Origin: Clostridiales bacterium
GTDB lineage: Bacteria; Bacillota; Clostridia; Oscillospirales; Oscillospiraceae
Assembly: GCA_020860385.1 (NCBI GenBank)
Contig: JAJBUK010000057.1
Location: 1 to 64,000 of the forward strand
Length of the DNA stretch: 64,000 nt
Direction: 5' to 3'
Positions 8,054 through 15,278 of this stretch are shown in pieces (within the stretch, counting starts at the first letter, position 1; each line of letters opens with the position of its first letter). Made by a program: the position numbers and the translations under genes. Under the pieces are notes generated by a model. It was given only the letters and a program-made list of their open reading frames with translations. It did no database searches and was not told where the DNA came from.

Positions 8054-9694
8054 ATGATTGATCTTTCTGCAAAGCCCTTCTGCCTGAACGAGGCTCAGCG
8101 CCAGTGGGTCGCGGACACCCTGGCCGGGCTGACCACCCGGGAGAAGGCCGGTCAGCTGTTCTGCGTCATGGGGCAGGAATACGGCGATGAGGAGATAAAA
8201 GCCCTGGTGAAGGACTACTGCATCGGCGGCATTCTGTACCGCCCCGAACCGGCGGAGGCCATCCGGCAGCACTTCGCCCCCCTGGATAAGGCGGCCAAAA
8301 TTCCCCTGCTGAAGGCCGCCAACCTGGAGGAGGGCGGCTCCGGCGGCATCTCCGACGGCACCTTTTTCGGCTGGCCCATGGCCCCTTCCGCCACGGACGA
8401 TTTGGGCGTGATGGAGAAGTTCGCCACCGTCTGCGCGGTGGAAGGGCAGAGCGCCGGTATCAACTGGACCTTCTCCCCGGTGTGCGACCTGGATTTGAAC
8501 TACCAGAACCCCATCATCAACGTCCGCTCCTGCGGCTCCGACACGGAGAAGGTGATGGCAAAGTGCTCCCAGTATGTGAAGACGCTGCAAGGCTGCGGCG
8601 TGGCGGCCTGCGCCAAGCACTATCCCGGCGACGGCGTGGACTTCCGGGACCAGCACCTGCACCCCACCTACAACTCCCTCTCCGCCGCGGACTGGTACGC
8701 CAGCTATGGCGCCATCTATCAGCAGCTCATTGAGGATGGGCTGATGAGCATTATGGTGGGGCACATCGTCCAGCCCAACGTAGCCATGGACATCAACCCC
8801 TCCCTGACCTTCGCGGACTGCCTGCCCGGCTCCCTGTCCAAAGAGCTGCTGACCGGCGTGCTGCGGGAGAAGTTCGGCTTCAACGGCGTCATCACCACCG
8901 ACGCCACCATTATGAGTGGCTTCACTCAGGCCATGCCCCGGAGGGAGGCCATCCCCACCGCCATCATGGCCGGGTGCGATATGCTGGTGTTCACCACCGG
9001 CTTCTACGAGGATTACCAGTATATCCTGGACGCCTTGGACAGCGGAATGCTGACCCAGCAGCGGCTGGATGAAGCTGTGACCCGTATCCTGGCGCTGAAG
9101 GCGAAGGTGGCCTTCCAGCCTCCCACCGGCAAGATGCTGCCCCAGGCCAAGGAGTGGCAGCGGGAGTGCGCTGACAAGTGCGTCACCCTGGTGAAGAACA
9201 ACCAGGACTGTCTCCCCATCACCCCGGAGAAGTACCCCCTCATCCGCCTGTTCACCTTCGGCAACGACAACACCGTGGACGGCAGCATGACCGCCATCGC
9301 GGAGGAATATTTGCAGGCCGCAGGCTTCCAGACCGAGCGGTTCGACATCGACCAGGAGGATATGCACGGCACGGCCGACCTGCCTGCCGGCCGCCTGTCG
9401 CTGTACCTCGCAAACTGTGAGCACGCCTCCAACCAGACGGCGGTGCGGCTGTTCTGGGCGAAGAAGCACGCCCTGGACGTGCCCCGTCACCCCCTGGAGG
9501 AGCCCTCCGTGTTCATCTCCTTCGCCAACCCCTACCATTTGCAGGATGTGCCCAGGGTAAAGACCTATATCAACGCCTACAGCTGCCACCGCCCCATGAT
9601 CGAGGCCGCTCTGGACAAGCTGATGGGCCGCAGCCCCTTCAAGGGGGTCTCCCCGGTGGACGCCTTCTGCGGTCTGCCGGATACCCGGCTGTAA
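8054..9694 (+). CDS. Glycoside hydrolase family 3, NagZ-like (beta-N-acetylhexosaminidase type)
   Basis: 546 residues, no signal peptide, so probably cytoplasmic. The TIM-barrel domain covers about residues 1-350. The NagZ-type motif KHYPGDG...DQH near 180-195 supplies the His/Asp pair that family members use as acid/base, and GVITTDATIMSGFT holds the likely nucleophile Asp. A C-terminal domain of about 170 residues carries no clear catalytic residue. The start ATG 8054 has GGAGG seven bases upstream; the frame is open further upstream but without a ribosome site. NagZ-like enzymes release beta-linked N-acetylglucosamine from muropeptides or glycans. Its own strong promoter and a divergent TetR gene suggest substrate-linked control. 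Substrate is inferred. Confidence 0.83.
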   Translation: MIDLSAKPFCLNEAQRQWVADTLAGLTTREKAGQLFCVMGQEYGDEEIKALVKDYCIGGILYRPEPAEAIRQHFAPLDKAAKIPLLKAANLEEGGSGGISDGTFFGWPMAPSATDDLGVMEKFATVCAVEGQSAGINWTFSPVCDLDLNYQNPIINVRSCGSDTEKVMAKCSQYVKTLQGCGVAACAKHYPGDGVDFRDQHLHPTYNSLSAADWYASYGAIYQQLIEDGLMSIMVGHIVQPNVAMDINPSLTFADCLPGSLSKELLTGVLREKFGFNGVITTDATIMSGFTQAMPRREAIPTAIMAGCDMLVFTTGFYEDYQYILDALDSGMLTQQRLDEAVTRILALKAKVAFQPPTGKMLPQAKEWQRECADKCVTLVKNNQDCLPITPEKYPLIRLFTFGNDNTVDGSMTAIAEEYLQAAGFQTERFDIDQEDMHGTADLPAGRLSLYLANCEHASNQTAVRLFWAKKHALDVPRHPLEEPSVFISFANPYHLQDVPRVKTYINAYSCHRPMIEAALDKLMGRSPFKGVSPVDAFCGLPDTRL

Positions 9695-9743
9695 AGACCG
9701 GCCTGCCGCCCGAACAGTGCGAAAACGGAACGCCAACCCCTAT

Positions 9744-9795
9744 CGCCCCGCAGCCCAGGATATCCTTTCTGGGCTGCGGGGCGCCTTGCTTTTTT
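9744..9795 (+). terminator. Terminator of the GH3 gene
   Basis: CGCCCCGCAGCCCA (9744-9757) pairs perfectly with TGGGCTGCGGGGCG (9770-9783), and a T-run follows at 9790-9795. Confidence 0.85.
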
Positions 9796-9833
9796 GCACA
9801 AAATTTTGTCAAATATTTTGTCGGAAATGTCGA

Positions 9834-9887
9834 TTGCATTATTGGCCGGTTGCTGGTATACTTCCGTTTAGAGTAAATCATGATTTA
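9834..9887 (+). promoter_or_regulatory. Lipoprotein promoter with palindromic operator site 3
   Basis: TTGCAT (9834-9839), 17-bp spacer, TATACT (9857-9862), then the perfect palindrome TAAATCATGATTTA at 9874-9887, 11 bases after the -10, followed by ATTC as at the other two sites. The placement over the start of transcription suggests repression. Confidence 0.78.
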
Positions 9888-9969
9888 ATTCTAGTTTCAA
9901 CAAAGACCGGATTGCTCCTGCCTGTGACAGGAGCAGCACAAACAGATTCATCAAAAGGAGACATGAGAC

Positions 9970-11439
9970 ATGAAAAATAAGAAGCTCAGCGCACTGACAG
10001 CGTTCCTTCTGGCTGCGGCTATGACGTTGTCCCTGGCCGCCTGCGGCGGTACCTCCGATGAGGGCGGCAGCTCCTCCTCAGCGGCATCCTCCGAGGGCGG
10101 TGACGCCAGCGCCACTGAGTCAGTAACGTCCGAAACCGATGCGGAAGCATCCTCCGATGCGGAGGCCGAGTCCGAAGCTGCGGAAGAGACCTCCGAGACC
10201 ATCACCGTGGACGGTGTGGAATATTATTTGCTCTATTCCTACAACTGCGAGAACGACGCTACCCTGCTTGACGAGCAGTTCGCCCAGTACTACGAGGGCG
10301 GCGACATCGAGGCGGGCCTGCGGGCCATCACCGACGCCGGCAACGTCTACGTCAACGGCATCCGCATCCCCTACACCACGGAGAGCGGTGAACCCAGCGT
10401 AACGGAGATGGTCGTCAACGACGAATGCTATATCATGCAGCAGGACGAGGGCTGGATCTGGATGACCCACATCACCCGTCAGTGGGACGATGCCTTCAAT
10501 ATGCCCTATCTGGAAGGCGAGGAGGACTATGTTCCCGGTGAGTACCTCTCCCTGGAGGACGCCACCTTCAAGTACACCGAGTATCTGGCCATCTTCTGCG
10601 GCCAGACGGTGGATCTGTACGCCGAGGTGGGCAGCGAGTATGCCTCTTTGATCACCACCACCATGCTCAGCTCCGCCATGGTGGACTCCATGGAGACAGT
10701 TGACGGCGTCACCACCTACTATTACACTGACGGCGAGGTCATTGTTCAGGTCGCTGAGGAAAACGCGGACGACACGATTCAGGTTGACGACATCATGCTG
10801 TTTTGGAACGAGTTTGAGGGTGAGACGGAAACCTGGTACAGCCGCCGCGCCGTGTCCTACTATGGCATTCTGATTGAAAACACCGACCCCGACAATGATA
10901 ACGCCGACCACGAGCCTTACTTCCAGGCCAACGGCAGCGACGAGCTGATGACCACCGGCGACTCCGAGGTGGTGAAGAACCTAGCCGAGTGCTACCGCCG
11001 TACTCAGTACATCCGCGGCCATCGCCGTACCGACCAGTATAACTATGAGGGCGAGGTCATCATGTGGTGCACCAACGAGTCCCCTGACACCGTCATTGCC
11101 TTTACCCGGACGAAGGACTCCGCCTATGGCGCGCTGGAGCATGCCATCGCCTATGCGGAGGAGACCACGAAGGACATCGTCGTCAGCGTAGACGGCAGCG
11201 ATGTAGCCTCTGACACCTACTGGGTCACCGAGGACATCTGGAACGAGTATGAGGAGGGCATGGCAGAGGCCAAGGCCGTACTGGAGAGCGCGGATTCCAC
11301 CGCCAACGATTATAACGAGATGGTGCTGGAGGTTGCCAACGTCCTGGGCGGCACCGAGGATCTGTACAGCTCCAGCCCGCTGAAGATGAACCCCCTGGGC
11401 GTCATCGGCACCATGGCCCTGGGTACCATGGAAGGCTAA
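9970..11439 (+). CDS. Secreted lipoprotein of unknown function
   Basis: 489 residues. The signal peptide MKNKKLSALTAFLLAAAMTLSLAACGG has lipobox LAAC (Cys 25), then an acidic Ser/Glu/Ala-rich linker to about residue 75. The body is acidic and rich in Tyr, Trp and Thr, with no recognised enzyme motif. The last 80 residues (WNEYEEGMAEAKAVLES, STANDYNEMVLEV) resemble a FIVAR-type helical repeat seen in cell-wall and sugar-binding proteins. The start is set by AAAGGAG upstream. It carries operator site 3, so it is probably co-regulated with the dipeptide transporter and the oxidoreductase-MATE operon, and may bind an external ligand for that system. Function not recognised. Confidence 0.72.
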   Translation: MKNKKLSALTAFLLAAAMTLSLAACGGTSDEGGSSSSAASSEGGDASATESVTSETDAEASSDAEAESEAAEETSETITVDGVEYYLLYSYNCENDATLLDEQFAQYYEGGDIEAGLRAITDAGNVYVNGIRIPYTTESGEPSVTEMVVNDECYIMQQDEGWIWMTHITRQWDDAFNMPYLEGEEDYVPGEYLSLEDATFKYTEYLAIFCGQTVDLYAEVGSEYASLITTTMLSSAMVDSMETVDGVTTYYYTDGEVIVQVAEENADDTIQVDDIMLFWNEFEGETETWYSRRAVSYYGILIENTDPDNDNADHEPYFQANGSDELMTTGDSEVVKNLAECYRRTQYIRGHRRTDQYNYEGEVIMWCTNESPDTVIAFTRTKDSAYGALEHAIAYAEETTKDIVVSVDGSDVASDTYWVTEDIWNEYEEGMAEAKAVLESADSTANDYNEMVLEVANVLGGTEDLYSSSPLKMNPLGVIGTMALGTMEG

Positions 11440-11466
11440 ACCCAACCGCACCTGACAGCAACAATG

Positions 11467-11505
11467 AAAACTGCACCGTCGGCAGCAATGCCGGCGGTGC
11501 AGTTT
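11467..11505 (+). other. Intergenic RNA hairpin without U-tract
   Basis: AACTGCACCGTCGGCA and TGCCGGCGGTGCAGTT form a 16-bp stem with one mismatch around a 4-base loop. No T-run follows on the + strand. It may terminate weakly, or process the message between the lipoprotein and the next gene. Confidence 0.5.
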
Positions 11506-11537
11506 GAAAACCATATTTTATGACAGGAGGCACCCCT

Positions 11538-12479
11538 ATGAGTAACGACACATCGGCCAACGCGTTTGACGCCTATCTGGACCGCATGACCGGCGGCTCG
11601 GACGCCATCACCCGGCAATATCTGAACTCCCTGCTGATTGAAATGCGGCTGGTGGGCTCCGGCCTGGCCAGCACCGAGGCGGAAGCCTTCGGCCATACCC
11701 TGGATACGCCTATCATGCTGGGGGCCTTCGGCGGCTACCCCATGCTGGGGGAGAACGCCCTCCTGTAGGAGGCCCAGGCAGCGGCGGAGGCCAACACAGT
11801 GCTGTGGCTGGGCGGCTTCGAGCCTGCGGAGGACGTGGCCCAGTGCGTCGCCCTGGGCGCCAAAACCGTCAAGGTCATCAAGCCCTATCAGGACAGCGTC
11901 CGCTTCCTGGGGGAGGCAAAACAGGCGGAGGCCCTGGGCTGCGTGGCGGTGGCCACCGACCTTGACCACGCCTACAGCAAGAAGACCGGCGGGTACGACT
12001 GCGACCCCAAGGAAGGCGCCCTGTTCGGCCCGAAGAGCGTGGAGGAGCTGGCGGAGGCCGTGAGCCAGCTTCACGTCCCCCTGGTGGTGAAGGGCGTCCT
12101 CAGCGTCAGCGACGCGGTGAACTGCCAGAAGGCGGGGGTGCGGTACATCCTGCTGTCCCACCATCATAGCATTATGGACTACGCCGTTCCCCCTGTGATG
12201 CTGCTGCCGGAGATCCGCAAGGCGGTGGGTCAGGACATGACCATCATCGTGGACTGCGGCATTGACACCGGCGCGGAAGCGTTCAAGGCGCTGGCCCTGG
12301 GGGCCGACCTGGTGTGCAGCGCCCGGGCGGTGATGAAGGCGCTGCGGAAGGGCGGCAAGGACGGCGTAGTGGGCTGGGTGCAGCAAAACACCGCCCTGCT
12401 GCGCACCTATCTGAACCGCACCGGCTCGCCGGATATTCACCATATCGACCCCACCGTGCTCCACAAACGGGCGTTCTGA
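11538..12479 (+). pseudogene. FMN-dependent alpha-hydroxy-acid dehydrogenase-like gene with in-frame TAG
   Basis: The 314-codon frame starts at ATG 11538 after AGGAGG. It is continuous except for TAG at 11766-11768 (codon 77, between ENALL and EAQAAAEAN). The sequence resembles the FMN_dh/lactate-oxidase TIM barrel: VVKGVLSVSDAV near residue 185 matches the strand with the FMN lysine, and DCGIDTGAEAFKALALGAD matches the phosphate-binding region. The usual catalytic HGGRQ segment is SHHHSIMD here, so the histidine is kept but the arginine is lost. The protein is also shorter than lactate dehydrogenases (about 380). The stop splits the barrel; restart within the gene would lack the first strands. 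Probably a nonsense mutation (GAG or CAG to TAG) or a sequence error. TAG is a normal terminator elsewhere here (19338, 54648). Confidence 0.75.
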
Positions 12480-12510
12480 TACCGGGGCCGCCACATAGCA
12501 AAAACAACAA

Positions 12511-12548
12511 GCGCCAAAGGAACCGTCTCCTGACCGTTCCTTTGGCGC
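12511..12548 (-). terminator. Second terminator-like hairpin downstream of tRNA-Leu
   Basis: GCGCCAAAGGAAC / GTTCCTTTGGCGC form a perfect 13-bp stem. On the minus strand it is followed by TTGTTGTTTTTG. It could also serve the + strand gene ending at 12479, although its + tail is poor. Confidence 0.6.
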
Positions 12549-12574
12549 TTGCAGCTTGCGGCGCATTGCCTGGC

Positions 12575-12620
12575 AAAAAAATAATCCGAACTCCGCTCCA
12601 ATCGGAACCAAGTTCGGATT
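12575..12620 (-). terminator. tRNA-Leu terminator
   Basis: Minus-strand stem AATCCGAACT / AGTTCGGATT (12583-12620) followed on that strand by ATTTTTTTG, directly after the tRNA 3' end. Confidence 0.8.
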
Positions 12621-12624
12621 ACTG

Positions 12625-12712
12625 TGGTGCGCGAGGCGGGAGTCGAACCCGCACGCCCGTAAAGAGCACTGGCACCTGAAGCCAGCGAGTCTACCAATTC
12701 CACCACTCGCGC
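12625..12712 (-). tRNA. tRNA-Leu (anticodon CAG), CCA encoded
   Basis: The minus strand folds as a class II tRNA: acceptor GCGCGAG pairs with CTCGCGC, the anticodon stem-loop is CTGGC-TTCAGGT-GCCAG with CAG at the centre, there is a long variable arm, the T-loop is GGTTCGACTCC, and the 3' end is ACCA. The anticodon reads the Leu codon CUG, the same codon that appears as specifier in the leuA T-box leader 2.3 kb away. The promoter is at 12749-12777. Confidence 0.95.
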
Positions 12713-12748
12713 GTATCTGAAGCGGTCTCGCGCCTCAGCACGTGTATT

Positions 12749-12777
12749 ATAATACCACGGGGTTTGCCGGTTGTCAA
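12749..12777 (-). promoter_or_regulatory. tRNA-Leu promoter
   Basis: Minus strand TTGACA (12772-12777), 17-bp spacer, TATTAT (12749-12754), about 30 bp before the mature tRNA. Confidence 0.75.
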
Positions 12778-12818
12778 CCCCCAATTTTACTTTTTTTTCC
12801 TGAAAAAACGGGGTGGTA

Positions 12819-13619
12819 TCATGACCCGATGAGGCCGAAGTGCAGGCAGGCGTCATAGATGCCGCTGCCGTCGCAGGGGCCGGTGATGTAATCCGCCGCG
12901 GCCTTCGCCGCAGCCTGGCCGTCCCCCATGCAGATGCCGCAGCCGCAGAAGCGGAGCATTTCCACATCGTTGGGCCCGTCGCCAAAGGCGTAGGTATCCT
13001 CCCGAGCCATGCCCAGATGGGTCAGCAGGGCCTGGATGCCGGTGGCCTTGCTCAGCTCCTTTGGGACAAGCTCCGCCATCTGGTGGTTCTCGCCGTACCA
13101 CAGCACCTGGAACCGCTGTTCCAGCGCCGGGACGCAGCCCCGCTCCTCCAGCAGCTGGCCGCTGGCGATGAACGCCTTCTGCACCGGCATCTGCCGGCCG
13201 GAGACGTAGGGCACCAGCGGCACGCTGGGGCCGAACACGTTGCCCCAAAGGGCCTGGACTGCCGCCGCCTGGGCAGGCTCGTAGTAGAGGCCCTCCGGCC
13301 CCTCCAGCACGAAGGTGCAGCCGCAGCCCCACAGCAGGTCGTGGAGCCAGACGGTTTCCTCCGGCTTCAGGGCGTCAAAGTACACTGTCTCCCCCTGGTA
13401 GACCACATGGCCCCCTGCCGCGCAGATAATACCGGCGAAGTTCAGTTCCTCCGCCCAGTCATTGGCCACCGCCACCCGAAGGGTGCGCCCGGTGCAGAGG
13501 ATGGGCAGGTGGCCGCTCTCCCGCAGGAGGCGGAGGGCTTCCTTCGTCGGCTCCGGCACAGGGCTGCGGTAGGGTTTCAGGGTGCCGTCTATGTCAAAAA
13601 ATACCAGTTTGGGTTCCAT
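12819..13619 (-). CDS. HAD-superfamily phosphatase, Cof type
   Basis: 266 residues. Motif I FFDIDGTL (residues 7-14) holds the nucleophile Asp and the acid/base Asp; motif II is the Thr in LCTGRT; motif IV is FGDGPNDVEML near residue 217, which binds magnesium. A large cap domain sits between motifs II and III, as in the Cof/YbjI subfamily that removes phosphate from sugar phosphates or cofactors. It follows the CD1247-type gene by 43 bp and is probably co-transcribed with it. The substrate cannot be predicted from sequence. Confidence 0.88.
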   Translation of the reverse strand: MEPKLVFFDIDGTLKPYRSPVPEPTKEALRLLRESGHLPILCTGRTLRVAVANDWAEELNFAGIICAAGGHVVYQGETVYFDALKPEETVWLHDLLWGCGCTFVLEGPEGLYYEPAQAAAVQALWGNVFGPSVPLVPYVSGRQMPVQKAFIASGQLLEERGCVPALEQRFQVLWYGENHQMAELVPKELSKATGIQALLTHLGMAREDTYAFGDGPNDVEMLRFCGCGICMGDGQAAAKAAADYITGPCDGSGIYDACLHFGLIGS

Positions 13620-13661
13620 CGTCCGTTCCTTCCCCTCTGCGCCGTCTGCCGGAGGCGGGTG

Positions 13662-14072
13662 TTACGCCTCTTCGTCTGCCTCGTCCTCATAGCCCACGTC
13701 GATGGAGAACTTCTGCCCGCAGGCCCCGCAGACCACCTGGCCCCCCGCCAGGGTCTCCTCGTCCAGAATGATGGGAGCCTGACACTTGGGGCACTCCACC
13801 TCAAACTCGGTGTCGCCGTCCTCCTCGTCATCGTCCTCCTCGTCCAGGCTGTCGGACAGCAGGTCGCACAGCTCGGCCAGACCCTCGTTCAGGTCGTCCA
13901 CCTGGTCGGCCATGGCGGTGATGCTTTCCTCGTTCTCCGTGACGTGACCGGCCATCTCCTCCACCACGTCGATGATGGCATTCAGCAGCTTGGCCTCCGC
14001 CGTGCTGGTGTCGGACAGGCCCAGGCCGTCATACAGGCCCCGCAGGTAGGCGGCTTTCTCCGATAATGTCAT
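13662..14072 (-). CDS. CD1247-type protein with C-terminal zinc ribbon
   Basis: 136 residues. The N-terminal helical part (LSEKAAYLRGLYDGLGL) matches the small Clostridia-specific CD1247 N-terminal domain. A very acidic linker (SLDEEDDDEEDGD) leads to a zinc ribbon with CPKC and CGAC at residues about 93-117. The start at ATG 14072 has AAGGAG nine bases upstream; a longer frame adds 14 residues but includes the efp terminator. Function is unknown; the zinc ribbon suggests binding to nucleic acid or protein. It lies directly downstream of efp. Confidence 0.8.
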   Translation of the reverse strand: MTLSEKAAYLRGLYDGLGLSDTSTAEAKLLNAIIDVVEEMAGHVTENEESITAMADQVDDLNEGLAELCDLLSDSLDEEDDDEEDGDTEFEVECPKCQAPIILDEETLAGGQVVCGACGQKFSIDVGYEDEADEEA

Positions 14073-14095
14073 AGGGATACGCTCCTTTCCGGTTG

Positions 14096-14124
14096 AAAAA
14101 AGGCCGCATCGCAATGCGGCCTTT
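14096..14124 (-). terminator. efp terminator
   Basis: Minus-strand AAGGCCGCATT / GATGCGGCCTT stem followed by TTTTTTC, immediately after the efp stop at 14140. Confidence 0.85.
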
Positions 14125-14139
14125 TCGATGAATGTGTTC

Positions 14140-14700
14140 TTACTTGCAGCGGCCCATATACTCGCCGGTGCGGGTGTCGATTTGGATGCGGTCGCCCTCG
14201 TTGATGAAGAGGGGCACCTTCAGCTCCGCGCCGGTCTCCACGGTGGCGGGCTTGGTGACGTTGGTGGCGGTGTCACCCCGGACACCCGGCTCGGTCTTGG
14301 TGACCTCCAGCTCCACAAAGTTGGGGATAGAGACGGAGAAAATCTTGCCCTTGTAGGACAGGAGGGTGCAGGGGTCGTTCTCCTTGACGAACTTGAAGTT
14401 CTCCGGCAGGGAGTCAGAGGCCACAGGCTCCATCTCATAGGTCTCCAGGTCCATGAAGTAGTACAGGTCGCCGTCGCTGTAGGAATACTCCACGTCCTTG
14501 CGCTCGATGAAGGCTTCCTCGAACTTGGCGGTGGGGTTGAAAGAGGTCTCGGTCACAGCGCCGGTGACGATATTCTTCATCTTCGTGCGGACGAAGGCGG
14601 CGCCCTTGCCGGGCTTGACGTGCTGGAACTCCACGACCTGCATCAGCTTGCCCTCATACTCAAAGGTCTTGCCGTTTCTAAAATCGCTGGCAGTGATCAT
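14140..14700 (-). CDS. efp: Elongation factor P
   Basis: 186 residues, the normal length. EF-P enters the ribosomal E site and rescues stalling at polyproline stretches. It has the KOW-like domain I with the conserved loop KPGKGAAF (the tip Lys 32 is the residue modified in some bacteria), OB-fold domain II and OB-fold domain III ending [20 protein letters not shown], the family signature. The start is preceded by TTGGAGGAATTG. The promoter is at 14759-14787 and a strong terminator follows. Confidence 0.97.
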   Translation of the reverse strand: MITASDFRNGKTFEYEGKLMQVVEFQHVKPGKGAAFVRTKMKNIVTGAVTETSFNPTAKFEEAFIERKDVEYSYSDGDLYYFMDLETYEMEPVASDSLPENFKFVKENDPCTLLSYKGKIFSVSIPNFVELEVTKTEPGVRGDTATNVTKPATVETGAELKVPLFINEGDRIQIDTRTGEYMGRCK

Positions 14701-14758
14701 AAATCAATTCCTCCAATAAACTTCAAATAGGCGCAATCGCCCTAATATTCACTATAAT

Positions 14759-14787
14759 ATTTTACATGATATTCCCCCTTTTTGCAA
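14759..14787 (-). promoter_or_regulatory. efp promoter
   Basis: Minus strand TTGCAA (14782-14787), 17-bp spacer, TAAAAT (14759-14764). Confidence 0.65.
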
Positions 14788-14889
14788 GGGGGAACCGCTA
14801 ACTTTATGAAAAAACTTGCGCCTGTTCCCGTTCTTCCGTCGCCGTGAAGGAAAACCTGCACGAAATTTGGAATTTTCCTCAAACCACTC

Positions 14890-14918
14890 TTGACAAACTG
14901 GCGAAGCGTGCATATAAT
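14890..14918 (+). promoter_or_regulatory. leuA leader promoter
   Basis: TTGACA (14890-14895), 17 bp, TATAAT (14913-14918): a consensus sigma-A promoter. Confidence 0.85.
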
Positions 14919-14924
14919 AATTCT

Positions 14925-15215
14925 TACAGACCCCAAAAGCGCAGAAGGGATGAAAGACCTGGCAGGCCAGCGCAGAGAGTCGGCGGATGCTGTAAGCCGA
15001 TGTGACGTGCCCGGTGTATGACTGATCCCAGAGCTGACGGCCTGAATTTCGCCTGAGGGCGGATAGTAGGGCGGTACGGCAGGACACCGTTATCCGTCCG
15101 GGCCTTGTTGGAGGCCGCAGAGGGCCAGACCGTGATGTCTGGCTGAATCAGGGTGGTACCGCGTATTCTACGCCCCTGACCGGTAAACTGGTCGGCAGGC
15201 GTTTTTCTTTTTGCC
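14925..15215 (+). promoter_or_regulatory. T-box riboswitch, leucine-type, for leuA
   Basis: The leader contains the T-box sequence AGGGTGGTACCGCG (about 15150-15163) and a terminator stem at 15171-15210 followed by TTTTTCTTTTT. Stem I can be drawn with GGGA at the base pairing TCCC (15026-15029), a GAAAG-containing internal loop, and the triplet CTG (15022-15024) followed by A in the specifier position. CTG is a leucine codon, which fits the downstream leuA. Uncharged tRNA-Leu(CAG) would favour the antiterminator and turn leuA on. Confidence 0.88.
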
Positions 15216-15278
15216 CTGCGGCCGAATCCTGCGGCGCTGTGCCGCACACAGAATATGAATCTTGGAGGAATCACAATC

